Origin: a virus
Length of the DNA: 64,000 nucleotides
Reading direction: 5' to 3' (one strand)
IMG/VR virus record: IMGVR_UViG_3300036846_001134
Location: 1-64,000 of that record
The stretch's first letter is position 1; every line of letters begins with the position of its first letter. Of this stretch, positions 6,673-12,525 are shown piece by piece. The translations under genes and the position numbers were made by a program. A model generated the notes under the pieces. The model had not been told where the DNA came from. It was given only the letters and a program-made list of their open reading frames with translations, and made no database searches.

Positions 6673-6888
6673 ATGAGTAAGACGAAAGACAAGACGGTAA
6701 CCTGGAGCGAAAGCTCAAGCGCCTACTGGTTCGACTGCGGCTACCGCACGGCGTGCTGCGGCGACGGCGTGGATATGTTCTTCACCGAGGACGGTGAGGC
6801 TATCAGTCCTGGCACGCCGGAATTCGAGGCGTGCATGGACGCGGCATGCCTGGACCCGGAGACGTGGGAGGCTTACTTTGGCAGTTAG
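6673..6888 (+). CDS. Cysteine-containing unknown protein, 71 aa
   Basis: ATG 6673 has GAGGAGATACACCCC in front. The acidic product holds Cys residues (DCGYRTACCGDGVDMFF, then ACMDAACLD) that could bind metal but form no standard zinc-ribbon spacing. Function unknown. HHR3 starts four bases after its TAG stop. Confidence 0.65.
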   Translation: MSKTKDKTVTWSESSSAYWFDCGYRTACCGDGVDMFFTEDGEAISPGTPEFEACMDAACLDPETWEAYFGS

Positions 6889-6892
6889 CTAA

Positions 6893-6946
6893 CTCCCCTG
6901 ACGATGGCCCACGGGGGTGGGCCGAATCGCCGCGAGGCGACGGGAG
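6893..6946 (+). ncRNA. Hammerhead ribozyme HHR3 (variant)
   Basis: Stem I CUCCC 6893-6897 with GGGAG 6942-6946; core CTGACGA 6898-6904 plus U6905; stem II GGCCCAC 6906-6912 with GUGGGCC 6917-6923 (seven pairs, GGGG loop); GAA 6924-6926; stem III UCGCC 6927-6931 with GGCGA 6936-6940, GCGA loop; site C6941. Stem II differs from HHR2 by compensatory changes (CAC/GUG for UAU/AUA). As in HHR2 the 15.1-16.1 pair is U-A. Confidence 0.75.
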
Positions 6947-6969
6947 ATACCCACAAGGAGAGTAACCCC

Positions 6970-7230
6970 ATGACGAACACTAACGAACCAATCCGTAGGG
7001 CGACCTACGCCAAGATGCGTGCCGCGCTCAAAGCCGCGCTTGAGGACCTGGAGATCCTGAGCGGCGACAAGGTCGGCCCGAGCGGCGTAAGCTGGCAGGA
7101 CGTGGCCGGAACCTGCGCCACTAACTTCCAGGTGCTGGTCTGGAACCTGGAACGGGCGCGGCAAGGCTATGCCGAGCCTAACATCACCTTCCCGTCGCCT
7201 GCCGAATGCCTGGAGGAGAGCCATGAGTAA
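6970..7230 (+). CDS. Small unknown protein, 86 aa
   Basis: ATG 6970 follows AAGGAGAGTAACCCC, 28 bases after the predicted HHR3 cut. The product is largely helical (ATYAKMRAALKAALEDLEIL...ATNFQVLVWNLERARQGY). No family is recognised. The next gene overlaps its end by eight bases, indicating translational coupling within the processed mRNA. Confidence 0.65.
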   Translation: MTNTNEPIRRATYAKMRAALKAALEDLEILSGDKVGPSGVSWQDVAGTCATNFQVLVWNLERARQGYAEPNITFPSPAECLEESHE

Positions 7231-7375
7231 CGGCGCCTGGTACGACTACACCTTGCAGGCCTGGGTGGTGGACGGGCGCTATGTCCCCTGCGGCCACCCG
7301 GCCAGCATGAACTGCGCCTGCTACGGCAGGCTGCATGCCGGGGAGACGGCGACCGAGCGGGAGGAGGGCCAGTGA
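7223..7375 (+). CDS. Small Cys/His protein, 50 aa
   Basis: ATG 7223 lies behind TGGAGGAGAGCC inside the previous gene. The product contains CGHPASMNCACYGRLHAGE, a possible metal-binding patch. It overlaps the next gene by its TGA. Function unknown. Confidence 0.55.
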   Translation: MSNGAWYDYTLQAWVVDGRYVPCGHPASMNCACYGRLHAGETATEREEGQ

Positions 7376-7530
7376 TCCGCGACTCTATCGCCTCCGCTTG
7401 CACATGGCTATGGGTCGCCTCCCTGATAGTAGCGGCGTTCCTGCCGCACGGCCATTGGACCTTCGACTACGCCTGCTATGCGAGCTTCGTCGGTTTCATG
7501 GGCTGGATTGTCGCTATGTTGAGCCGCTAA
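7372..7530 (+). CDS. Two-helix membrane protein, 52 aa, GTG start
   Basis: GTG 7372 overlaps the preceding TGA and has GGAGGAGGGCCA upstream. Two hydrophobic segments (CTWLWVASLIVAAFL and YASFVGFMGWIVAML) flank a short polar loop, predicting a small inner-membrane hairpin protein. The coding spacing and coupling support it despite its length. The TAA is followed at once by HHR4. Confidence 0.6.
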   Translation: MIRDSIASACTWLWVASLIVAAFLPHGHWTFDYACYASFVGFMGWIVAMLSR

Positions 7531-7580
7531 CCCCCTGACGAGGCCGTGCGAGTCGGCCGAAACGCCGTGAGGCGTAGGGA
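7531..7580 (+). ncRNA. Hammerhead ribozyme HHR4 (GUA site)
   Basis: Core CTGACGA 7535-7541; stem II GGCCG 7542-7546 with CGGCC 7554-7558, loop UGCGAGU; GAA 7559-7561; stem III ACGCC 7562-7566 with GGCGU 7571-7575, GUGA loop; site A7576 (GUA is an allowed NUH triplet). Stem I is three pairs (CCC 7532-7534 with GGG 7577-7579). No gene follows directly; promoter P4 does, so this copy would trim the 3' end of the upstream transcript. Confidence 0.85.
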
Positions 7581-7594
7581 GAAAACCGGACCCG

Positions 7595-7639
7595 TTTCAC
7601 CCCAAATTGCTTGACAAAAATCGAGCGATTTGCGATACT
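7595..7639 (+). promoter_or_regulatory. Promoter P4 (TTTCACCCC box, TTGACA, GATACT)
   Basis: TTTCACCCC 7595-7603, TTGACA 7611-7616, 17-base spacer, GATACT 7634-7639, the best -10 of the set. The spacer holds a perfect inverted repeat AAATCG-AG-CGATTT, a candidate repressor site between the -35 and -10. Confidence 0.85.
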
Positions 7640-7698
7640 GGGTTCAACGGCGCGAACAAGCGCCGCCAACGTTCAGACGAGAGATAAGGATACACCCC

Positions 7699-8532
7699 AT
7701 GAATACGATCAACATGCGTCACAGCGTCCGTTCCATGACGGCGCTCTCTAACGACCAGCTTAGGGCGGTTGCCCCGAGCGTGTTTGCCATGGAGCCATGG
7801 CACCGGATGAGCGACAAGTACGCCTTCATCCCCACCATCGCGGTCATCGAGCGGATGCGGGAAGAGGGCTTCCAGCCCGTGCAGGCCATGCAGTCGAGGA
7901 CCCGCATCGAGGGCAAGGGGGACTTCACCAAGCACCTGATCCGCTTCCGCGACATGCGCCAGGGGGACCAGCCCTTGACCCGCCAGCTGGGCGTGGTCTA
8001 CCCCGAGCTGGTCCTGACCAACAGCCACGACGGGGCCAGCGCCTATAAGCTCGATAGCGGGCTGTTCCGCCTGGTCTGCACCAACGGCATGGTGGTCGGC
8101 GACGGCGTGGTCAATCACATCAGCGTGCGCCACACCGGAAGCCCGGACGGCGTGATCAACGCGAGCTTTGAGGTCATCGACCAGATGCCCAAGGTGATCG
8201 ACAGCGTGGAGAACTTCCAGCGGCTGCGGCTAGAGGCGCCGCAGGCCGAGGTGTTCGCCACCGCCGCGCTTCAACTGCGCTACGACGAGGGGGAGGCGCC
8301 TATCACTCCCGCCCAGGTGCTGCAACCGCGCCGCATGGAGGACTCTACGCCCACCCTGTGGAACACCTTCAACCGCGCCCAGGAAGCCCTGGTCGGCGGC
8401 GGTATCCGGGGCCGCAGCGCCGAGACGCGCCGTCGCCTGCGGACGCGCCCGGTGGAAGGCATCACCGAGAACACCAAGCTGAACAAGGCCCTCTGGACCT
8501 TGGCCGAGGAGATGCGCAAGCTGATGAGCTAA
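7699..8532 (+). CDS. DUF932-family protein
   Basis: A 277-residue protein from ATG 7699 (leader AAGGATACACCCC). It shows the hallmark of DUF932 phage/plasmid proteins: a stretch like LVLTNSHDGASAYKLDSGLF followed by RLVCTNGMVV. Members are encoded by many phages and conjugative plasmids; the biochemical role is not established. It is the largest gene of the cluster and has the strongest promoter. The C-terminal 60 residues are Arg-rich and may contact nucleic acid. Confidence 0.8.
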   Translation: MNTINMRHSVRSMTALSNDQLRAVAPSVFAMEPWHRMSDKYAFIPTIAVIERMREEGFQPVQAMQSRTRIEGKGDFTKHLIRFRDMRQGDQPLTRQLGVVYPELVLTNSHDGASAYKLDSGLFRLVCTNGMVVGDGVVNHISVRHTGSPDGVINASFEVIDQMPKVIDSVENFQRLRLEAPQAEVFATAALQLRYDEGEAPITPAQVLQPRRMEDSTPTLWNTFNRAQEALVGGGIRGRSAETRRRLRTRPVEGITENTKLNKALWTLAEEMRKLMS

Positions 8533-8539
8533 CCGGGAA

Positions 8540-8557
8540 GGGGGCCGCGAGGCCCCC
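8540..8557 (+). terminator. 7-bp GC hairpin with GNRA loop after DUF932 gene
   Basis: GGGGGCC 8540-8546 pairs with GGCCCCC 8551-8557 around GCGA. No U-run follows. It may block 3' exonucleases or attenuate transcription before the next gene. It has no hammerhead core. Confidence 0.5.
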
Positions 8558-8580
8558 ACGCCCAACCTAAAGGAAAACCC

Positions 8581-8880
8581 ATGGAACAAATTAAACCCTA
8601 CGAACTAAGCCTGGGCATCGAGCACCTGATGACGGGCGCGGAATTGGTCAGCGAGACTGGGCGCAGCTTTCACTTCGAGTACGAGAGCCCGAGCGTGGTG
8701 CGCGTCACCTGCCGGGAGCCCTTCGCCTGCTACTGGAGGCCGCAAGGCCAGGACAGTGCGCCCATCAAGCTGAATGCCACCTTGGCCGACCACGGCCTGA
8801 CCCTGGAGTTCAGCGAGAGCGAGGTGCGATTCTTCGCCCGCGACATGGCCGAGGCCATGCGGGCCAAGTTCAACAGCTAA
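8581..8880 (+). CDS. Small unknown protein, 99 aa
   Basis: ATG 8581 has AAAGGAAAACCC upstream. A mixed alpha/beta product (ELVSETGRSFHFEYESPSVV, then a C-terminal helix FFARDMAEAMRAKF). It resembles small phage accessory proteins but no family can be named. The TAA directly abuts HHR5. Confidence 0.65.
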   Translation: MEQIKPYELSLGIEHLMTGAELVSETGRSFHFEYESPSVVRVTCREPFACYWRPQGQDSAPIKLNATLADHGLTLEFSESEVRFFARDMAEAMRAKFNS

Positions 8881-8930
8881 CCCCCTGACGAGGCCGTGCG
8901 AGTCGGCCGAAACGCCGCGAGGCGTCGGGA
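8881..8930 (+). ncRNA. Hammerhead ribozyme HHR5
   Basis: Core CTGACGA 8885-8891; stem II GGCCG 8892-8896 with CGGCC 8904-8908, loop UGCGAGU; GAA then stem III ACGCC/GGCGU with GCGA loop; site C8926 (GUC). Stem I CCC 8882-8884 with GGG 8927-8929. The 3' product starts GGGA(CAUAU)UCCC, a hairpin at 8927-8939 directly followed by AAGGA and ACCCC-ATG. Confidence 0.9.
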
Positions 8931-8952
8931 CATATTCCCAAGGACCAACCCC

Positions 8953-9249
8953 ATGACGACGACGATAGAACTCACCCCGAGCCTGACCTCCATGCGGATC
9001 ATCGCCTGGACCGACGAGGCCGTATACCTGAGACTGCCGCTCGAACTACAGCGCGACTGCGGCGGCTGTAGCTGCGAGCAATGCAAGAAAAATCCGAAAC
9101 TCGCGAAATGGGACACGCTGGCGGTGCCCGTCAAGGGCAAGCCGCGCGGATCGTACAGCGAGAACCACTCCTGGACCGTCCACATGCCGGACGGCGCGGT
9201 GGCGGGCTTCATGGAGTACATGAAGAACAAGGCCAAGGAGAAAGCCTGA
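8953..9249 (+). CDS. Cys-rich small protein, 98 aa
   Basis: ATG 8953, ribosome site AAGGA 8 bases upstream, right after the HHR5 product hairpin. The product has a CGGCSCEQC cluster near residue 40, probably a metal site, then a beta-rich stretch (DTLAVPVKGKPRGSYSENHS) and a basic helical tail. Not recognised. It overlaps the next gene (TGATG). Confidence 0.65.
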   Translation: MTTTIELTPSLTSMRIIAWTDEAVYLRLPLELQRDCGGCSCEQCKKNPKLAKWDTLAVPVKGKPRGSYSENHSWTVHMPDGAVAGFMEYMKNKAKEKA

Positions 9250-9368
9250 TGGCCGACAGCGATAGCGGCTGCGCACTGGTGGGCTGCGGCATCGTGGGCT
9301 ACTTCGCGTTCTGGGCCGTGGTGATCGTTGCCGCAACCTTGCTCGTGAAGTTCGTCTGGACCTGGTAG
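9249..9368 (+). CDS. Single-pass membrane protein, 39 aa
   Basis: ATG 9249 overlaps the preceding stop and lies close behind AAGGAGAAAGCC. One long hydrophobic segment (IVGYFAFWAVVIVAATLLV) with a Cys/Gly-rich N-terminus. The size and coupling are like the other membrane peptides in this cluster. Role unknown. Confidence 0.55.
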   Translation: MADSDSGCALVGCGIVGYFAFWAVVIVAATLLVKFVWTW

Positions 9369-9376
9369 CCCATCAA

Positions 9377-9427
9377 CCCCCTGACGAGGCCGTGAGAGTC
9401 GGCCGAAACGCCGCGAGGCGTCGGGAG
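9377..9427 (+). ncRNA. Hammerhead ribozyme HHR6
   Basis: Core CTGACGA 9381-9387; stem II GGCCG 9388-9392 with CGGCC 9400-9404, loop UGAGAGU; stem III with GCGA loop; site C9422 (GUC). Stem I CCC 9378-9380 with GGG 9423-9425. In the 3' product GGGA pairs with UCCC about ten bases later, placing AAGGA, the likely ribosome site, in the loop. Confidence 0.88.
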
Positions 9428-9448
9428 AGAAAGGAATCCCATTACCCC

Positions 9449-9688
9449 ATGACCGCAAACAAAACCTACGCGCTTACCGATACCTTGCGCACGCCGGCAC
9501 GCGAGCTTCACCCCTTCCCCGGCCTGTTCTACTACTCGGGCTTTGGCATGGGCCACTACTACTCGACCGACGGCACGGCCCACTGGGCGGCATCGAGCGA
9601 GGCCAAGGACCTGGCCGCGAGCGAGGGCGTCAAGTACGTCTACGTGGACGCGCTCGAAGGCTACCAGGCCGTCTACCTGGGCGACTAG
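9449..9688 (+). CDS. Small Tyr/Gly-rich protein, 79 aa
   Basis: ATG 9449 in the ACCCC-ATG context. Aromatic-rich product (PFPGLFYYSGFGMGHYYSTD, then AASEGVKYVYVDALEGYQAV). No family recognised. It ends the transcription unit before promoter P5. Confidence 0.6.
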   Translation: MTANKTYALTDTLRTPARELHPFPGLFYYSGFGMGHYYSTDGTAHWAASSEAKDLAASEGVKYVYVDALEGYQAVYLGD

Positions 9689-9693
9689 GCGCA

Positions 9694-9737
9694 TTTCACC
9701 CCAAGCACTTGACAAAATTCGAGCAACGTGAGAAACT
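9694..9737 (+). promoter_or_regulatory. Promoter P5 (TTTCACCCC box, TTGACA, GAAACT)
   Basis: TTTCACCCC 9694-9702, six-base gap, TTGACA 9709-9714, 17-base spacer, GAAACT 9732-9737. It drives the gene at 9760 and the units released by HHR7 and HHR8. Confidence 0.8.
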
Positions 9738-9759
9738 GGAAATCGAAAGGAAACACCCC

Positions 9760-10050
9760 ATGAACTGGAGCGTACCCGCTACCGACTACGCGGTAATCGT
9801 CAAGATTGCCCAACGCGCCACGGCCCTCGCCAGGCGCTACAACGTGAACTACCCGCAGGGCACCGCCCTGATGGACCTGACGGCCTGCCACGCCAATGCC
9901 TTCCGCCTGCGCGTGGAGGAGTTGCTCAAGGCCGATGACTCTAACTTCGCCCATGACGTGTTCGGCATCCGCCGCCACCTCGACCGCGAGACGGGCAAGC
10001 TCGCGGATTGCTTCGTGCCGCGCTTCGCGAGCAAGGAGGCGGTGAACTAG
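9760..10050 (+). CDS. DUF6874-like protein, 96 aa
   Basis: ATG 9760 with GAAAGGAAACACCCC upstream. The order of motifs (an initial VPATDYAVIVKIAQRATALA, then LMDLTACHANAFRLRVEELL and FAHDVFGIRRHLDRETGKLA) resembles the DUF6874 family, small proteins of phages and bacteria with unknown function. The family name is from memory and moderate in certainty. A second small gene follows three bases later. Confidence 0.65.
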   Translation: MNWSVPATDYAVIVKIAQRATALARRYNVNYPQGTALMDLTACHANAFRLRVEELLKADDSNFAHDVFGIRRHLDRETGKLADCFVPRFASKEAVN

Positions 10051-10052
10051 CC

Positions 10053-10220
10053 ATGCGGAAGTACATCATCGTGCGCAACACCGACCGTCCCGGTCACTGC
10101 CATGTCGAGATCCACAAGTACATCGGCCAGGAGGAAGGCATCCCGTGCTATGAGCACTACCGGACGATGAAGAACTTCCCCGAGGCGGCGGACCTGATCC
10201 GGCGTCTGGAAGCCGCCTAA
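10053..10220 (+). CDS. Small unknown protein, 55 aa
   Basis: ATG 10053 starts two bases after the previous TAG, so translation is probably coupled. The product (MRKYIIVRNTDRPGHCHVEI, ending FPEAADLIRRLEAA) has one predicted beta hairpin and a C-terminal helix. Not recognised. TAA abuts HHR7. Confidence 0.6.
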   Translation: MRKYIIVRNTDRPGHCHVEIHKYIGQEEGIPCYEHYRTMKNFPEAADLIRRLEAA

Positions 10221-10282
10221 CCCCCTGACGAGCCCGTGAAAGTCGGCGCGAAACGCCCCGTCGAGATGACGGCGCGTCGGGA
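10221..10282 (+). ncRNA. Hammerhead ribozyme HHR7 (extended stem III)
   Basis: Core CTGACGA 10225-10231; stem II GC-CCG with CGG-GC and one bulged C, loop UGAAAGU; GAA followed by a 10-position stem III (nine pairs, one C-C mismatch, GAGAU loop); site C10278 (GUC). Stem III is twice the usual length yet closes at the same place, which is strong structural support. The 3' product hairpin GGGA(CAUUA)UCCC lies at 10279-10291, then AAGGA. Confidence 0.9.
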
Positions 10283-10304
10283 CATTATCCCAAGGACATA
10301 CCCC

Positions 10305-10691
10305 ATGACAGAACGATTCTTTATCGACAGGCCCGTACAGACGGGCGCAATGAGCCAGCCGCGCGACCTGGACGACGCCGTCTTCCCCACTTACGCGGAG
10401 ATGGACGGCAACCTGCTCAAGTGGAGCGGCAGCTTCCCCCTGCCCGAGGTGGGCGCCCACGTCTACATCACCATGAACAACATCGGCTGGGCCTACGTGG
10501 AAGGCTACTTTGCGAGCGCTGGCTACCTGGGCGTGATGACTCGTGCCACCAACCCGCCCGCGTGGCTGCGCAGGCAGCAGCGCGAGCGCGCCAACTGCCC
10601 CAACTCGCCCGAGTGGGTGCGCAAGGGCATCGGCTGCGAGTTCGGGACCGAGATCGCGCTGACCAAACCCAGGCGCAAGGAGGTGGCATAG
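10305..10691 (+). CDS. Unknown protein, 128 aa
   Basis: ATG 10305, eight bases after AAGGA. The middle is beta-rich (VGAHVYITMNNIGWAYVEGY, then SAGYLGVMTRATNPPAWLRR) and could be a small nucleic-acid or modulator fold; no family recognised. The C-terminus is basic. First of four overlapping genes before HHR8. Confidence 0.65.
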   Translation: MTERFFIDRPVQTGAMSQPRDLDDAVFPTYAEMDGNLLKWSGSFPLPEVGAHVYITMNNIGWAYVEGYFASAGYLGVMTRATNPPAWLRRQQRERANCPNSPEWVRKGIGCEFGTEIALTKPRRKEVA

Positions 10692-10693
10692 CC

Positions 10694-10957
10694 ATGACGA
10701 TAGACCAAGCCTGCGAGAGAGCCCGCCAGCTGCGCGGCAAGCAATTCCTGATGCCCCAGGACCGGGACGCGCTGGATAGCCTGATGGGCGCGGCGCTGGT
10801 GGCCCAGCGCCTGATGGCCCGCCTGGAAACCCTGGAGTCGCTGACGGGCGCGCTCCAGGATACCAACGAAAGCTCCGACGGTGGCGAGAGCTACATGGTG
10901 ATGGGCAATGTGGACACGGCCCTATTGATCGAGGTTGGGCTGCGGAGGGCGAAATGA
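10694..10957 (+). CDS. Small helical protein, 87 aa
   Basis: ATG 10694 starts two bases after the previous TAG. Mostly helical (DQACERARQLRGKQFL...LMGAALVAQRLMARLETLES). It overlaps the next start by four bases (ATGA). Function unknown. Confidence 0.6.
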   Translation: MTIDQACERARQLRGKQFLMPQDRDALDSLMGAALVAQRLMARLETLESLTGALQDTNESSDGGESYMVMGNVDTALLIEVGLRRAK

Positions 10958-11268
10958 CCAAGACCATCGACATCACCCCCAACTTCGCGCATCTGTTCGC
11001 GATGTTCATAGAGCAGGCCCGCACCCAGGGCCTGCACATCACCCGCTACCTGCCGCTAGAGGAGGTGGTCAACAAGCCCGCCACGCTCGCGGCCGTGCTG
11101 CGCGGCTTTGAAGGCCCTATCGTGGCGCTCAACATCGCCGCGAGCGCCATGACCACGGCCGAGGAGGTCGAGCAGCTGCGCAGCGTGCTGAGCGAGTTGG
11201 CGAGCTACCTCGACCAGACCGCAGGCCGCCTGGAGAAGCAGGCCGAGGGGGAGGACGGCAAGCGATGA
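10954..11268 (+). CDS. Helical protein, 104 aa
   Basis: ATG 10954 overlaps the preceding stop; GGAGGGCGAA lies just upstream. The sequence is amphipathic helix throughout with a C-terminal coiled-coil stretch (EEVEQLRSVLSELASYLDQT). No family recognised. It overlaps the next gene by four bases. Confidence 0.6.
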   Translation: MTKTIDITPNFAHLFAMFIEQARTQGLHITRYLPLEEVVNKPATLAAVLRGFEGPIVALNIAASAMTTAEEVEQLRSVLSELASYLDQTAGRLEKQAEGEDGKR

Positions 11269-11411
11269 GTTGGTGCATGTATTGCTGCCTCGCGCTTCAT
11301 CCAACGATGTTGACTGGGTATTGCCTGACCCGGTGCAAGTGCGACAACTGTGGCCGTACGGCGGATCTGGCGATGGTGAAACCTAAGATGAGCACCGAGG
11401 AAAAGCAGTAA
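11265..11411 (+). CDS. Cys-rich zinc-ribbon-like peptide, 48 aa
   Basis: ATG 11265 is coupled to the preceding gene (ATGA). The product carries CMYCC near its start and CKCDNC about 25 residues later, spacing fit for a small zinc ribbon, and a charged tail. The TAA is followed at once by HHR8. Probably a small protein- or nucleic-acid-binding factor; inference only. Confidence 0.55.
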   Translation: MSWCMYCCLALHPTMLTGYCLTRCKCDNCGRTADLAMVKPKMSTEEKQ

Positions 11412-11462
11412 CCCCCTGACGAGGCCGTGAAAGTCGCGCCGAAACGCCGTGAGGCGTCGGGA
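11412..11462 (+). ncRNA. Hammerhead ribozyme HHR8
   Basis: Core CTGACGA 11416-11422; stem II GGC-CG with CG-GCC and a bulged C, loop UGAAAGU; stem III ACGCC/GGCGU with GUGA loop; site C11458 (GUC). Stem I CCC/GGG. The 3' product hairpin GGGA(CACAU)UCCC at 11459-11471 precedes AAGGA. Confidence 0.88.
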
Positions 11463-11486
11463 CACATTCCCAAGGAAACAAACCCC

Positions 11487-11666
11487 ATGACAACGACAAC
11501 CTACGTGGCCGTGCAGCAGACCGGAAAGCGCACGACCTTCGAGCGCGAGGAGGAGGCCAGGACCTTCGCCGAGCGCTGCCGGAGAGACGACATGTTCACC
11601 TACATCCTGGAAGTCAAGACGCGGTTCCTGGCGAGCTATTGCCCCGAGCCGGCGGAGGTGAAATAG
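11487..11666 (+). CDS. Small unknown protein, 59 aa
   Basis: ATG 11487 after AAGGAAACAAACCCC. A beta-alpha-beta-like sequence (TYVAVQQTGKRTTFEREEEA, then FTYILEVKTRFLASYC). Not recognised. First of four genes in the unit between HHR8 and HHR9. Confidence 0.6.
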   Translation: MTTTTYVAVQQTGKRTTFEREEEARTFAERCRRDDMFTYILEVKTRFLASYCPEPAEVK

Positions 11667-11668
11667 CC

Positions 11669-11923
11669 ATGCCAAAACCCAAGGACCTGATTGCCTACAT
11701 CGTCGCCAAGGTGCGGATCGCGCCGCGCGATGGCGAAAAGTACGACTTCGACCATGTGGCCGGGTATATCGAGGGCGCGCTCTCGCGGGCCATGCGGGAG
11801 AACGATCCCGAGGACGACGTGGTGGACCTGATTACATTCCACCAGAACCGCGCGCCGCTTGAAACCGCCGCGCTCGACAGGCTGTTGAGCACCGGGATGA
11901 TCGACGAGGAGACGAAATCATGA
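11669..11923 (+). CDS. Small acidic protein, 84 aa
   Basis: ATG 11669, two bases after the previous stop, with GGAGG about 12 bases upstream. Helical, acidic in the second half (RENDPEDDVVDLITFHQ). Overlaps the next gene by four bases. Function unknown. Confidence 0.6.
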   Translation: MPKPKDLIAYIVAKVRIAPRDGEKYDFDHVAGYIEGALSRAMRENDPEDDVVDLITFHQNRAPLETAALDRLLSTGMIDEETKS

Positions 11924-12153
11924 CCACCACCGAGAAACTGATCCAGTCCCAGGTCAAGCGCCTGGGCGAGAGCTTCGAGCGCCTCAAGGTCTGGACCGAC
12001 TTCAACTATCAGGCCACGCGCGCCTGTCCCGCCAACCCCGAGCAGATCCTGCGCGAGAGCAACCGCGTCGCGCAGCTGGCCGAGGGTATCGAGCACCTGA
12101 TCGAGCGCCGCGCCAAGGAGATAGCGGCGGCCAAGAAGGTGAAGCAGCCATGA
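11920..12153 (+). CDS. Helical protein, 77 aa
   Basis: ATG 11920 overlaps the preceding stop (ATGA) behind GAGGAGACGAAATC. Predicted all-helical with a basic end (HLIERRAKEIAAAKKVKQP). No family recognised; coupled to the next gene by a four-base overlap. Confidence 0.6.
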   Translation: MTTTEKLIQSQVKRLGESFERLKVWTDFNYQATRACPANPEQILRESNRVAQLAEGIEHLIERRAKEIAAAKKVKQP

Positions 12154-12479
12154 GCAAACTGATTGGCAAGCGCTTCCGCACCCTGATTCCTGATTACGAG
12201 GAGGACGAGGAGTACGGCGAGGTGACGCATCCCATAGGCAGCGAGTTCATTGTCGTCGCCAACCTGGACTACCAGTGGGGCGAGCCGGGGGACAAGGGCT
12301 ACGGCTACGCGCACAGCGTGTCCTGGCAGGGGACCGCCCTGCCGGGAAGCTGGCAGGGCGGCAAGAAGAAGCTGTTCGTCGTCACCGGGACGCCCGTGCC
12401 AGCCGAGGGTATGTGGTGCATCTGGACCGACGTCGAGATTGCCCGCGACGCCGTGGAGGTGACGGAACCAACCCCCTGA
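12150..12479 (+). CDS. Unknown protein, 109 aa, stop codon inside HHR9 core
   Basis: ATG 12150 is coupled to the preceding gene. A beta-rich product (FRTLIPDYEEDEEYGEVTHP...GSEFIVVANLDYQWGE). The reading frame ends ACC CCC TGA, and this TGA is part of the CUGACGA core of HHR9, so ribosome termination and ribozyme folding share the same bases. Function unknown. Confidence 0.65.
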   Translation: MSKLIGKRFRTLIPDYEEDEEYGEVTHPIGSEFIVVANLDYQWGEPGDKGYGYAHSVSWQGTALPGSWQGGKKKLFVVTGTPVPAEGMWCIWTDVEIARDAVEVTEPTP

Positions 12480-12523
12480 CGAGCCCGTGAAAGTCGGTGC
12501 GAAACGCCGTGAGGCGTCGGGAG
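12472..12523 (+). ncRNA. Hammerhead ribozyme HHR9
   Basis: Core CTGACGA 12476-12482; stem II GC-CCG with CGG-GC and a bulged U (C in HHR7), loop UGAAAGU; stem III ACGCC/GGCGU with GUGA loop; site C12518 (GUC). Stem I CCC/GGG overlaps the end of the upstream gene. Promoter P6 follows, so like HHR4 this copy would define a 3' end. Confidence 0.88.
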
Positions 12524-12525
12524 CA

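Noticed and set aside
8521-8560. CTGATGA at the end of the DUF932 gene as a hammerhead core
   Set aside because: No GAAA and no cleavage triplet follow; only a GC hairpin with a GCGA loop is present.
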